Source: JANPII01 sp031424915 (GTDB taxonomy: Bacteria > Pseudomonadota > Alphaproteobacteria > Rickettsiales > Midichloriaceae). Taken from it: DNA of 5,926 nt. The notes below the pieces were generated by a model. That model did not search any database and had not been told where the DNA came from. It was given only the letters and a program-made list of their open reading frames with translations. The translations under genes and the position numbers were made by a program. The stretch covers positions 1 to 5,926 of the forward strand of contig JANPII010000044.1 in the NCBI GenBank assembly GCA_031424915.1, given 5' to 3'. Numbering within the stretch: the first letter of the stretch is position 1; each line of letters begins with the position of its first letter. Positions 1-5,926 of this stretch are shown here, one piece after another.

Positions 1-1
1 G

Positions 2-370
2 ACAAACAATGCCGCAAATCAATCTGAAGATGAAATGAAGAAGGCATATCAAGAAGTGGCGGCAAGACGCGTACGTCTTGGTATTATTTTAGCTGAGCTA
101 GCCCGAGAGCATAAGATTGAAGTAACGGATCAAGAATTACAGCAAGCTGTGCTAATTGAAGCTATGCAACGCCCCGGTCAGGAAAAAATGGTATTAGATT
201 TCTATCGTAAACGTGAGAATCTAGAACGCTTGCGTGGTCCGCTGCTAGAAGAAAAAGTAGTAGACCACATTATTGGTAAGATACAAGTGCATGAAGAAGA
301 AGTTACTTCCAAAGAGTTCGTTGAGCGTTATGCACCGGAATTGCAGTTGCCATCCGCACCAGCAGCTTAG
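2..370 (+). CDS. tig: Trigger factor, C-terminal part (5' end outside window)
   Basis: Trigger factor is the ribosome-associated chaperone and peptidyl-prolyl isomerase that shields nascent chains at the exit tunnel. Only the last 122 residues are present. The frame is open from base 2 through the ATG at 35, so that ATG is internal and not a start. The visible part is the helical C-terminal chaperone domain (the 'arms'). It contains the family-typical RRVRLGIILAELA helix, the PGQEK segment followed by FYRK, and the LRGPLLEEKVVDHII helix, then a short tail ending in PSAPAA. The ribosome-binding and PPIase domains lie upstream, unseen. The stop is followed after 11 bp by a hairpin terminator candidate. 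In many alphaproteobacteria clpP and clpX follow tig (known of the group); here an unrelated gene does. Identification is by recognised motifs and is fairly secure. Confidence 0.9.
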   Translation, partial: TNNAANQSEDEMKKAYQEVAARRVRLGIILAELAREHKIEVTDQELQQAVLIEAMQRPGQEKMVLDFYRKRENLERLRGPLLEEKVVDHIIGKIQVHEEEVTSKEFVERYAPELQLPSAPAA

Positions 371-381
371 CACTTAATCAG

Positions 382-407
382 TAGAGGAGCCTTTCTTGGC
401 TCCTCTA
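382..407 (+). terminator. Hairpin after tig, likely transcription terminator
   Basis: A perfect 10-bp inverted repeat (TAGAGGAGCC / GGCTCCTCTA) with a 6-base loop TTTCTT begins 11 bp after the tig stop. Position and stem strength fit an intrinsic terminator. No T-run follows the stem (the next bases are GCAGGATTGG), so it may be inefficient, Rho-assisted or an mRNA 3'-end stabiliser. Confidence 0.6.
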
Positions 408-420
408 GCAGGATTGGTAG

Positions 421-451
421 TTATATCCTAAACATACCTTAAGTTTATAAT
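421..451 (+). promoter_or_regulatory. Candidate sigma-70 promoter for the 498-2366 gene
   Basis: A perfect TATAAT lies at 446-451, 46 bp before the ATG at 498. The upstream -35 is poor: TTATAT at 421-426 leaves a 19-bp spacer and matches the consensus weakly. Placement between the tig hairpin and the next start supports a separate transcript for the downstream gene. Confidence 0.45.
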
Positions 452-497
452 ATAGGCTGTATCAAACTATCTCTGAAAACATTGAAGTTGGAAAGGT

Positions 498-2366
498 ATG
501 CGTCCACAAAATCCAGATATTACTGGCGCTTTTTACGATTTTGTTGTTGATACCTGTGAAACCAGCCTTTATTTATTAGGTCTTTCTAACCTAGGGCATT
601 TTGGGGCTTATACTTATGCCAAAGGGCTCGGCCTTAAAGGTGATCAATACGTAAACCATAATTTTAATTACAACTACCTACGCCCTAAGCCAGGCGGTGT
701 AAACGGAGGGTACATCGGCTTAGATAGCGAAGGTGAGTGTATGGTAAAGGAGGGGCCGCCCACTGACATCGTGGCAGAGGCATTGGCGGGGCCGATCCGT
801 GAGATAATATGCAACCGTGGAGTAAATGGCTCCGCTCCACCTATTGCTCTTACGCCACATATTGTTGCTGTCTCCTCTTTTAGAGGAATTATGATAGGCT
901 CCAGAATGTTGGACAGAAGCTTTATGACAGCTGAAGAGAAAACTAAGCTATTGGAGAAAGCGAAAAATAACTCCATGCTTTCAGTACAAGAAGGAAAAGA
1001 AAATCTAGATTCTCGGGCGCGTACTTTAGTTGCGCTGGTAGTAACCAATGAGAGCGATGGTAATTCTGGCAATGTAGGAACAGTGCGGTGCGGTGGGCAA
1101 TCATATTCCGCTATCATAGATGCTGCTAAAACCTTGGGGATAGAACTTCGTTATCTGCAAGAGCGGGGGTATCTTTTAAGTACAGAGGAGATGGAGAATC
1201 CAAAGCTTTTGAGGTTAATTATCAAGCATGCTAAAGCTCTATCTGAAAGAGAGATTATAAATAATTTAGCGTTGGGGTACTCTGCGCTGTTACGTGCTGC
1301 TCCTTTGGGTTTTACCAGCATGTATTGCTCTAAGAATAAGTTAGTAACTATAACTATGGATATTGTGAGTCGTCGTGATCAACTAGTTACAGCATGCGAA
1401 CAGCAGTTAAAACAGAATGAAACAAAAATTAAAGTGCAAGAGAAAGCAAAAACCAAAGCAGAGGAGGAAGTAAAAACTAAGGCACAGGAGGAGCGTGATA
1501 AGCTATCTAGAGATTTGAAAGAATGGAAGAAGGCGTTTGACAACAATAAACGGACGGTAAAATCAGCAGCTACTCTACCTATAGTGGACACACGCTCACG
1601 TAAAAAGTCAGAAGTAGTGCCGGTAAATAAACCTAAGGATGATACTCCCCCTCCTTCTACAGAACAAGCGTCCCTCAGTACTAAGCCCCCTACAAAGGAG
1701 TGCTCAACAACCTTATTTATCCCTATAGCGGCGAAAAAAAATTCGTCCAAAGGCTGGCCTCCCCCTTCCCGCAGGGTAGCTAAGTTCGAAGCAGAATCTA
1801 AGGAAAGGGTAGTGAGGCTCAAAAATATGTTTCAGCACGCTGAAAATCAGAAGAGACCTCATAAAATAAAACAAAAAAAATGTTCACCCGCTTTTGCAAT
1901 GTCAGCATGGAAAATGCGAAAAGACTTGCGAAAAGAATTGGAAAGATTGCGCAAAGAAGGCAGTAAGCAAGGATATAATGAAAGGGAAAGACATAAAGCA
2001 CTTATAGAAGAGATGCCAGTATACGCTACCACCTCGCTGTTTTCTATCGGAATTTATTATAGTGTGGTGGAGTTGGTAGAAGTTAATGTACTTGCTATAT
2101 ATCCATTATCAGCCTTAGGTGGAGTGGTGGCACAGTTATGGCGTAATTCTGTTTATTCTATTGCACTGCTTGATACTAAATCTAAAGATGTACAAATTGG
2201 AGTAATAGCAGGGACTGTTGCTGGGGTTGCAACACATGCAGTGATATTCAGTGCTACAGCTTTGGCAGCTCAGCAAAATTGGGTGCTTGGGTCGACTTTA
2301 GTTGTAAGCTTGGCAATCTCAGTTTTGATAGTAGCGCCGATAAATACTGCCTGTATGCAATTGTAA
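498..2366 (+). CDS. Uncharacterised 622-aa protein with coiled coil and C-terminal membrane helices
   Basis: I do not recognise this protein. Residues 1-290 form an apparently globular region with no motif I can assign, rich in Gly/Asn early on (a YNYLRPKPGGVNGGY stretch near 58-72). Residues about 295-350 are a highly charged predicted coiled coil with a Lys/Ala/Glu repeat (KAKTKAEEE, then VKTKAQEE). Residues 370-425 are a Pro/Ser/Thr/Lys linker (DDTPPPS, WPPPS). Residues 428-503 are strongly basic and helical. Residues about 508-617 hold roughly four hydrophobic segments (about 508-527, 529-548, 566-592, 596-617), and the chain ends soon after. There is no evident signal peptide, so an N-terminal cytoplasmic part anchored by the C-terminal bundle is the simplest topology. 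The four-helix tail loosely recalls small exporters such as AlaE, but I would not assign it. The start has GGAAAGG at 490-496, unusually close to the ATG; TTG at 489 is an alternative. It probably has its own promoter. Confidence 0.8.
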   Translation: MRPQNPDITGAFYDFVVDTCETSLYLLGLSNLGHFGAYTYAKGLGLKGDQYVNHNFNYNYLRPKPGGVNGGYIGLDSEGECMVKEGPPTDIVAEALAGPIREIICNRGVNGSAPPIALTPHIVAVSSFRGIMIGSRMLDRSFMTAEEKTKLLEKAKNNSMLSVQEGKENLDSRARTLVALVVTNESDGNSGNVGTVRCGGQSYSAIIDAAKTLGIELRYLQERGYLLSTEEMENPKLLRLIIKHAKALSEREIINNLALGYSALLRAAPLGFTSMYCSKNKLVTITMDIVSRRDQLVTACEQQLKQNETKIKVQEKAKTKAEEEVKTKAQEERDKLSRDLKEWKKAFDNNKRTVKSAATLPIVDTRSRKKSEVVPVNKPKDDTPPPSTEQASLSTKPPTKECSTTLFIPIAAKKNSSKGWPPPSRRVAKFEAESKERVVRLKNMFQHAENQKRPHKIKQKKCSPAFAMSAWKMRKDLRKELERLRKEGSKQGYNERERHKALIEEMPVYATTSLFSIGIYYSVVELVEVNVLAIYPLSALGGVVAQLWRNSVYSIALLDTKSKDVQIGVIAGTVAGVATHAVIFSATALAAQQNWVLGSTLVVSLAISVLIVAPINTACMQL

Positions 2367-2403
2367 AATTAAGCTAGGTCGTTTCTTATGTGTGAAATCT
2401 TAA

Positions 2404-2427
2404 CGTCAAAGTATCTTGTATTTGACG
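2404..2427 (+). terminator. Small hairpin after the orphan gene, possible weak terminator
   Basis: CGTCAAA (2404-2410) and TTTGACG (2421-2427) are perfect 7-base complements around a 10-base loop, 37 bp after the stop at 2366. No T-tract follows, so termination is uncertain. The right arm also contains TTGACG, which could serve as a -35 box, so one sequence may be used for either role. Confidence 0.3.
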
Positions 2428-2498
2428 AATACCCTGGTAGAGTATAGATATGAGAGTATAGTGCTACTATAGTGTAGAGTATATAAATATTGGCAATA
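2422..2498 (+). promoter_or_regulatory. ftsZ promoter/operator region
   Basis: TTGACG at 2422-2427 matches a -35 box in 5 of 6 bases. Candidate -10 boxes are TATAGA (2443-2448, 15-bp spacer) or TAGATA (2445-2450, 17-bp spacer). Further downstream a perfect dyad, TATAGT-GCT-ACTATA (2457-2471), and TATTG-G-CAATA (2488-2498) lie where a regulator or a second AT-rich promoter could act. No CtrA-type TTAA-N7-TTAA site was seen. The exact transcription start cannot be fixed by reading. Confidence 0.4.
2439..2483 (+). repeat. Three direct copies of AGAGTATA upstream of ftsZ
   Basis: Exact octamers AGAGTATA occur at 2439-2446, 2453-2460 and 2476-2483, start-to-start spacing 14 and 23 bp. The first and third extend to GTAGAGTATA-like 10-mers with a preceding GT or GGT. 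They overlap the dyad at 2457-2471. Their position immediately before ftsZ suggests binding sites or a duplicated AT-rich promoter motif; function is inference. Confidence 0.5.
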
Positions 2499-2514
2499 AA
2501 AAGAGAGCGTAAGC

Positions 2515-4020
2515 ATGTCATCTATTAACATCAGCATTCCTGAGCATAATGATTTGAAACCTAGATTGTGTGTATTTGGCGTAGGGGGCGCGGGAGGCAA
2601 TGCCGTTAATAACATGATCGATGCTAACTTAGCCATAGAGTTTTGGGTGGCAAATACCGATGCACAGGCGCTGGGGAATTCTCGGGCAAATAACAGAATT
2701 CAGTTGGGCACCGACGGCTTAGGCGCAGGCTCTTATCGGGAAATGGGACGCAAAGCAGCTGAAGAATCGTGGGCGGAAGTGAATAATGCCTTAGATAAAT
2801 GCAACATGTTGTTTATAACCGCGGGCATGGGTGGAGGCACTGGTACTGGTGCGGGCCCAGTGATCGCCAAGGCTGCCAAAGAACGGGGTATTCTTACTGT
2901 TGGGGTGGTTACTAAACCCTTCCACTTTGAAGGCAAGCGCCGAATGGAAGTTGCTGAGCAAGGCTTAGAAGAAATGTATACCTATTGTGACACACTGATT
3001 ATTATACCTAATCAGAACTTGTTTCGTGTCGCCAATGAACGTACTACCTTTGCGGATGCTTTCCGTATGGCTGATGAAGTTTTATTGCTTGGTGTGCGTG
3101 GAGTATCTGATCTCATTACTATGCCTGGTCTAGTTAATTTGGACTTTGCTGATATTCGCACAGTAATGAGTGCAACGGGTGGCAAAGCCATGATGGGTAC
3201 AGGTGAAGCAGAAGGGGAAGAGCGTGCACTACGTGCAGCTGAAGCAGCAATATCTAATCCCCTATTGGATAGCTCATCAATGAAGGGCGCGCGTGGTGTG
3301 ATCATTAATATTACTGGTGGCACAGATATGACATTGTTTGAGGTAGAGGCGGCCGTAGAACGAGTGCGTGAAGAAGTTGATCCTGATGCTAATATTATAT
3401 TTGGTTCAGCCTTTAACTCTGAGTTAGAGAACAAAATTAAGGTCTCAGTTGTCGCTACAGGCATCGAAAATAGCGATCAGAATAGAGCATATAACACAAT
3501 TTCTATGCGTACTGCAGCTCAAGAGCAGCATGTAACTACAGATCAAGCTCCTACCCCTATATACGCTACGACTCAGGTTGAAATTCCTCTAGCTGACGAA
3601 GAGGATATAACTACGAAAGAGCACCATAAATTTACCTCGTCGGAAGAAGTGAGCGACTTAGGCGAAAATTTCATTCCTCCACAAGCGCAGGAGCCTCGCC
3701 AGGAGGTAGACTCCTTTGCCGCATATGACGCATATGGAGAAGAAGAGTATGCTGAGGGAGAGGAAGACAGTAGCGCTCCTATCAGTAATGCCACAATATC
3801 AGCTATTGCTGCTGCTTCTGCTGCCTTGGGGCTATCTAAAGAACAAGAGCCTGCTGCTGAGCCAGCTAGTAAGTCAGGTATTAGCATATTTGGCCGTGTG
3901 GCTGCGAGCTTTAAGGGTAGCTCTCGTGATCCGGCAAGTAAGGATACAAGCGGGCAGGCAGAGGATGATTTCTTTGATGTGCCAGCATTTATGCGGCGCC
4001 GTTCAGGGAGTGAGAAATAG
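2515..4020 (+). CDS. ftsZ: Cell division protein FtsZ
   Basis: FtsZ is the tubulin-like GTPase that polymerises into the cytokinetic ring. The 501-residue product has the nucleotide-binding GGAGGNAVN (24-32), VANTDAQAL (45-53), the tubulin signature GGGTGTG (106-112), VTKPFHFEG (132-140), PNQNLFR (165-171) and the T7 synergy loop NLDFADIR (208-215), with Asp210 and Asp213 completing the neighbour's GTPase site. The core ends near residue 318. An acidic, Ala-rich disordered linker (about 319-484) follows, then the conserved C-terminal peptide [11 protein letters not shown] (486-496), the docking site for partners such as FtsA or ZipA-like anchors. The long linker is usual for alphaproteobacteria. 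Oddities: Trp44 before VANTDA, and SATGGKAMM (219-227) where relatives usually have SEMGKAMM, one residue shorter. The Shine-Dalgarno is weak (AGAGAG at 2502-2507). ftsW follows by 44 bp with no terminator, so they are probably co-transcribed. Confidence 0.97.
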   Translation: MSSINISIPEHNDLKPRLCVFGVGGAGGNAVNNMIDANLAIEFWVANTDAQALGNSRANNRIQLGTDGLGAGSYREMGRKAAEESWAEVNNALDKCNMLFITAGMGGGTGTGAGPVIAKAAKERGILTVGVVTKPFHFEGKRRMEVAEQGLEEMYTYCDTLIIIPNQNLFRVANERTTFADAFRMADEVLLLGVRGVSDLITMPGLVNLDFADIRTVMSATGGKAMMGTGEAEGEERALRAAEAAISNPLLDSSSMKGARGVIINITGGTDMTLFEVEAAVERVREEVDPDANIIFGSAFNSELENKIKVSVVATGIENSDQNRAYNTISMRTAAQEQHVTTDQAPTPIYATTQVEIPLADEEDITTKEHHKFTSSEEVSDLGENFIPPQAQEPRQEVDSFAAYDAYGEEEYAEGEEDSSAPISNATISAIAAASAALGLSKEQEPAAEPASKSGISIFGRVAASFKGSSRDPASKDTSGQAEDDFFDVPAFMRRRSGSEK

Positions 4021-4064
4021 TTATCCTTCATGCTATTTTCAATTAATTTACTCTTTGTAAAATA

Positions 4065-5204
4065 ATGTTTAAAAAACGCGGTAGCAATTCGATACGCAAA
4101 TGGTGGTGGGAAGTAGATATTTGGTCTCTATTTATGCTACTTACATTGATGATACTAGGTGCCATTCTTATTACTACTGCCAGTCCCGCTGTAGCTGAGC
4201 GAGTTAAGCTTCCTCCTTTTCATTTCATATATAAGCATTTTGTGTTTCTTGGCGTAGGTGCCACTTTGATGATTGCGCTTTCTACTCTGTCAGAAATAGG
4301 GATTAAAAGATTAGCTCTTTTAGGGCTAATTGCTTCGATAGCGGTAATGGTGGTTGTGCTCTTCTGTGGAGAAGAGACTAAAGGTGCGCGCCGCTGGCTG
4401 AGTATAGCAGGGTTTTCTTTACAGCCTTCGGAGTTTGCTAAACCTTGCCTTGCTATAATAGTAGGGCTTATTCTTGCTGAGCGTAATACTCAACGTCAGT
4501 TTCCAGGATTTATTGTAGTAGGAATTATATACTTAATTGTAGCAACTCTATTGCTATTGCAACCTGATTTTGGGATGACTGTCTCTGTCACCATAGTTAC
4601 TGCAGGCCAACTGTTTGTCGCGGGTATGAGCCTAGTATGGATAGTTGCTGCAAGCATTACCGCTTTGGTTGGCGTGATAGGTGCTTACACTCTGCTTCCC
4701 CATGTTGCCAAACGTATTAATAGCTTTTTATCTCCCGAAGAAAGCGAGAATTACCAGGTTACTAAATCTTTGGAGGCATATCTAAACGGAGGTTTGTTTG
4801 GCCGTGGTCCTGGCGAGGGGGCCGTAAAATCTGTGTTACCAGATTGCCATACCGATTTTATTTTTGCAGTTGCAGGGGAAGAGTTTGGTGGATTGTTTGC
4901 CTGCTTAATTATTATGCTATTCTCAGGTATTGTTATACGCGGCTTAATACGCCTCAGCCATGAGTACAATTTATTTTATGTGTATGCTGCTACTGGGATG
5001 TTGCTGCACTTTGCTTTTCAAGCCATATTCAATATAGGGGTGACATTGCACCTCTTCCCTACAAAAGGGATGACCTTGCCTTTTATTAGCTATGGAGGCT
5101 CATCCGTCCTTTCCTTCGCTCTTGCAATGGGGGTATACCTTAATCTAACCAAACGCCGCTATGGAACATTGCACCAGATGCGTAAACACCGACTACGTGT
5201 TTAG
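4065..5204 (+). CDS. ftsW: Septal peptidoglycan glycosyltransferase FtsW
   Basis: FtsW is the SEDS-family inner-membrane polymerase that extends glycan strands from lipid II at the septum, working with a class B penicillin-binding protein (FtsI). At 379 residues and about ten hydrophobic segments it has normal family length. Hallmarks are TTASPAVAERVKLPPFHF (37-54, an FtsW rather than RodA signature in alphaproteobacteria), GARRWL (107-112), LQPSEFAKP (119-127), QPDFG (166-170), the periplasmic loop QVTKSLEAYLNGGLFGRGPGEG (split about 231-252), LPDCHTDFIFAVAGEE (258-273) with the essential-type Asp264, and LPFISYGGSS (338-347). The N-terminus is basic with three Trp (13-15) before the first helix. 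It starts 44 bp after ftsZ. An in-frame stop at 4044-4046 makes ATG 4065 the first usable start, yet no Shine-Dalgarno is visible. RodA is the alternative identity but fits less well. Confidence 0.93.
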   Translation: MFKKRGSNSIRKWWWEVDIWSLFMLLTLMILGAILITTASPAVAERVKLPPFHFIYKHFVFLGVGATLMIALSTLSEIGIKRLALLGLIASIAVMVVVLFCGEETKGARRWLSIAGFSLQPSEFAKPCLAIIVGLILAERNTQRQFPGFIVVGIIYLIVATLLLLQPDFGMTVSVTIVTAGQLFVAGMSLVWIVAASITALVGVIGAYTLLPHVAKRINSFLSPEESENYQVTKSLEAYLNGGLFGRGPGEGAVKSVLPDCHTDFIFAVAGEEFGGLFACLIIMLFSGIVIRGLIRLSHEYNLFYVYAATGMLLHFAFQAIFNIGVTLHLFPTKGMTLPFISYGGSSVLSFALAMGVYLNLTKRRYGTLHQMRKHRLRV

Positions 5205-5344
5205 CGACTCACGGAAATTGTGCCTGCACTCTATTCAACATTATAACCTTACCTTAAACGCGGTTTGGATTATTAAGAAAGAAATGACTGCCTATGCAGT
5301 GTAATCTCGAGTGAGATAAACTATAGCGCAGTAGGTAGAGGATA

Positions 5345-5418
5345 TATACCGACTCTCAGCTAAAACAGTACAAGGAGCGACGAGCGACGCTGTAATCTTT
5401 TAGCTGAGAGTCGGTATA
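5345..5418. repeat. 74-bp palindromic element (RPE/REP-like)
   Basis: Arms 5345-5365 and 5398-5418 are perfect 21-base reverse complements containing TACCGACTCTCAGCTAAAA. The 32-base centre can extend the stem after a C-C mismatch (TACA 5369-5372 with TGTA 5391-5394). Its loop carries a tandem heptamer, GAGCGAC (5375-5381 and 5382-5388). The centre resembles the AAGGAGCGA...GCGACGC...AATC core of dispersed palindromic repeats I recall from Rickettsiales/Holosporales genomes; that likeness is from memory. No T-run follows on either strand, so it is not a classic intrinsic terminator, though the hairpin could protect the ftsW transcript's 3' end. No target-site duplication is obvious. Confidence 0.8.
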
Positions 5419-5424
5419 AAATCA

Positions 5425-5452
5425 CCAAAAAATGTTATTTATACTTTTTTGG
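5425..5452. terminator. A/T-stem hairpin, possible weak terminator
   Basis: CCAAAAAA (5425-5432) and TTTTTTGG (5445-5452) are perfect complements around a 12-base loop. The T6 tract lies within the stem and follows the large palindrome by 26 bases. A terminator for ftsZ-ftsW made from the two hairpins together is conceivable but weakly supported. Confidence 0.25.
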
Positions 5453-5548
5453 CTACACATACTCCAATATTAATTTGCTTCCTCGCAACTCTATTTATGA
5501 GTGGCGCTTACGCAGATTTTGTGATATCATCATAAGCAATAATGCGAT

Positions 5549-5552
5549 GGAG
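5549..5552 (+). promoter_or_regulatory. Shine-Dalgarno GGAG deciding the recJ start
   Basis: GGAG sits 8 bases before the GTG at 5561, a normal spacing. For the in-frame GTG at 5555 the gap is only 2 bases, and for the one at 5564 it is 11. This favours 5561 as the start codon. No in-frame ATG exists between the upstream stop (5540-5542) and the conserved region. Confidence 0.5.
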
Positions 5553-5560
5553 CTGTGGTA

Positions 5561-5926
5561 GTGGTGGAAAGTGATGGGGAATATACAAAGTTTGGGAAAT
5601 CAGTAAGAGACTTGGAGTGGGTATTACCACATGATAAAGAGTACGAGGTACGTACTTTAACTCAAAAACTGGATATTGATGAACTGCTTGCACGAATTTT
5701 GGTAAACCGTAAGGTAGAAGAGATCGAGGCAGCAAAAGCCTTTTTAGATCCAAAGATACGGGATATGCTGCCTGATCCTTTCGCACTGAAAGATTCTGAT
5801 AAAGCCGCTCAACGCATTGCTGATGCTATAACGCTAGGCCAATCTATTGCAGTATTTGGCGATTACGATGTAGATGGCGCTACTTCTAGTGCGTTGTTTT
5901 ATCGCTTTTTTCAAATGTTAGGGGTA
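5561..5926 (+). CDS. recJ: Single-stranded-DNA exonuclease RecJ, N-terminal part (3' end outside window)
   Basis: RecJ is the 5'-3' single-strand DNA exonuclease of the DHH phosphoesterase family, acting in RecFOR recombination, mismatch and base-excision repair. The 122 visible residues match the N-terminus of alphaproteobacterial RecJ. They include KSVRDLEWVLP (13-23), a helical stretch with ARILVNRKVEEIEAAKAFLDP (split about 44-64), the IRDMLPDPFALKD segment (66-78), the KAAQRIADAI helix (81-90) and motif I FGDYDVDGATS (99-109). The motif I aspartates 101, 103 and 105 belong to the metal-binding site. The frame stays open to the window edge, so the DHH, DHHA1 and OB parts lie beyond. The frame has no ATG before the conserved part, so a GTG start is needed. 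I chose 5561 from GGAG spacing; 5555 and 5564 remain possible. It is 356 bp from ftsW, likely a separate transcript. Confidence 0.92.
   Translation, partial: MVESDGEYTKFGKSVRDLEWVLPHDKEYEVRTLTQKLDIDELLARILVNRKVEEIEAAKAFLDPKIRDMLPDPFALKDSDKAAQRIADAITLGQSIAVFGDYDVDGATSSALFYRFFQMLGV

Larger units (their letters stand above)
5205..5560. other. 356-bp intergenic region between ftsW and recJ
   Basis: No convincing gene lies here. It holds two small adjacent hairpins (ACTGC-CTAT-GCAGT at 5287-5300; ATCTC-GAGT-GAGAT at 5304-5317), a tRNA D-arm-like string at 5324-5340, the large palindromic element at 5345-5418, an A/T-stem hairpin at 5425-5452, an 8-bp palindrome TGATATCA at 5522-5529, and the recJ ribosome-binding site. 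A clear sigma-70 promoter for recJ was not found; TTGCTT at 5475-5480 is the best -35 candidate but lacks a good -10. Confidence 0.7.

Noticed and set aside
35..370. A complete 111-codon gene starting at ATG 35
   Set aside because: The frame is open upstream to the window edge and the protein is the interior-to-end of trigger factor, so this ATG is internal.
1447..1496. Short-period repeats in the coiled-coil coding segment as a DNA repeat or CRISPR
   Set aside because: They reflect imperfect Lys/Ala/Glu codon repetition in the protein, without regular repeat-spacer structure.
674..2001. Several - strand frames (674-1117, 1379-1822, 1819-2001) within the orphan gene
   Set aside because: They are fully inside the long + strand reading frame and show Ser/Phe/Leu-rich shadow composition with no motifs.
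2406..2636. 76-codon - strand frame over the ftsZ promoter and start
   Set aside because: Half of it is antisense to the conserved FtsZ N-terminus and the rest is AT-rich promoter; composition is not protein-like.
3716..4060. 114-codon + strand frame overlapping the end of ftsZ
   Set aside because: It lies in another frame over the FtsZ linker and C-terminal peptide, has a low-complexity Leu-run and no recognisable family; FtsZ clearly owns this sequence.
5317..5390. A functional tRNA gene
   Set aside because: The D-arm-like string has mismatched D-stem pairs (G10-G25, G12-A23), no pairing anticodon stem, and no T-loop GGTTCGA motif downstream.
5345..5418. Palindrome as a classic intrinsic terminator
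   Set aside because: The stem is far longer than usual, has a 32-base structured centre, and no T-run follows on either strand.
5508..5786. 92-codon - strand frame
   Set aside because: It is antisense to the recJ start, where the + strand encodes conserved RecJ segments; no family resemblance.

Overview
The window looks like a piece of a moderately AT-rich alphaproteobacterial chromosome. The trigger factor C-terminus, FtsZ, FtsW and RecJ N-terminus all read like alphaproteobacterial proteins. From memory of the families, the FtsZ core and the palindromic repeat near the end resemble Rickettsiales/Holosporales-type intracellular lineages most. That placement is an inference from motif resemblance; no search was run.

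Layout, all genes on the + strand. Bases 2-370 hold the last 122 codons of tig (trigger factor), closed by a perfect 10-bp hairpin. A consensus -10 box follows, then a 622-codon gene (498-2366) that I do not recognise. Its product has an unknown N-terminal domain, a charged coiled coil, a proline/basic linker and a C-terminal bundle of about four membrane helices. A 148-bp promoter-like region with repeated AGAGTATA octamers and dyads precedes ftsZ (2515-4020). ftsW follows after 44 bp (4065-5204). A 356-bp gap (5205-5560) carries a striking 74-bp palindromic element and smaller hairpins. The beginning of recJ, probably with a GTG start at 5561, runs off the right edge.

Functionally, ftsZ and ftsW form a likely two-gene division operon: FtsZ is the cytoskeletal ring and FtsW the septal peptidoglycan glycosyltransferase. 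Neither ftsA/ftsQ nor mur genes are next to them, so the classical division/cell-wall cluster appears dispersed here. tig (nascent-chain chaperone) and recJ (single-strand exonuclease for repair) are unrelated housekeeping genes at the edges. The 622-aa protein is the only accessory-looking gene. I see no CRISPR array, complete tRNA or rRNA, transposase or phage gene. The most unusual elements are the orphan membrane protein and the palindromic repeat.
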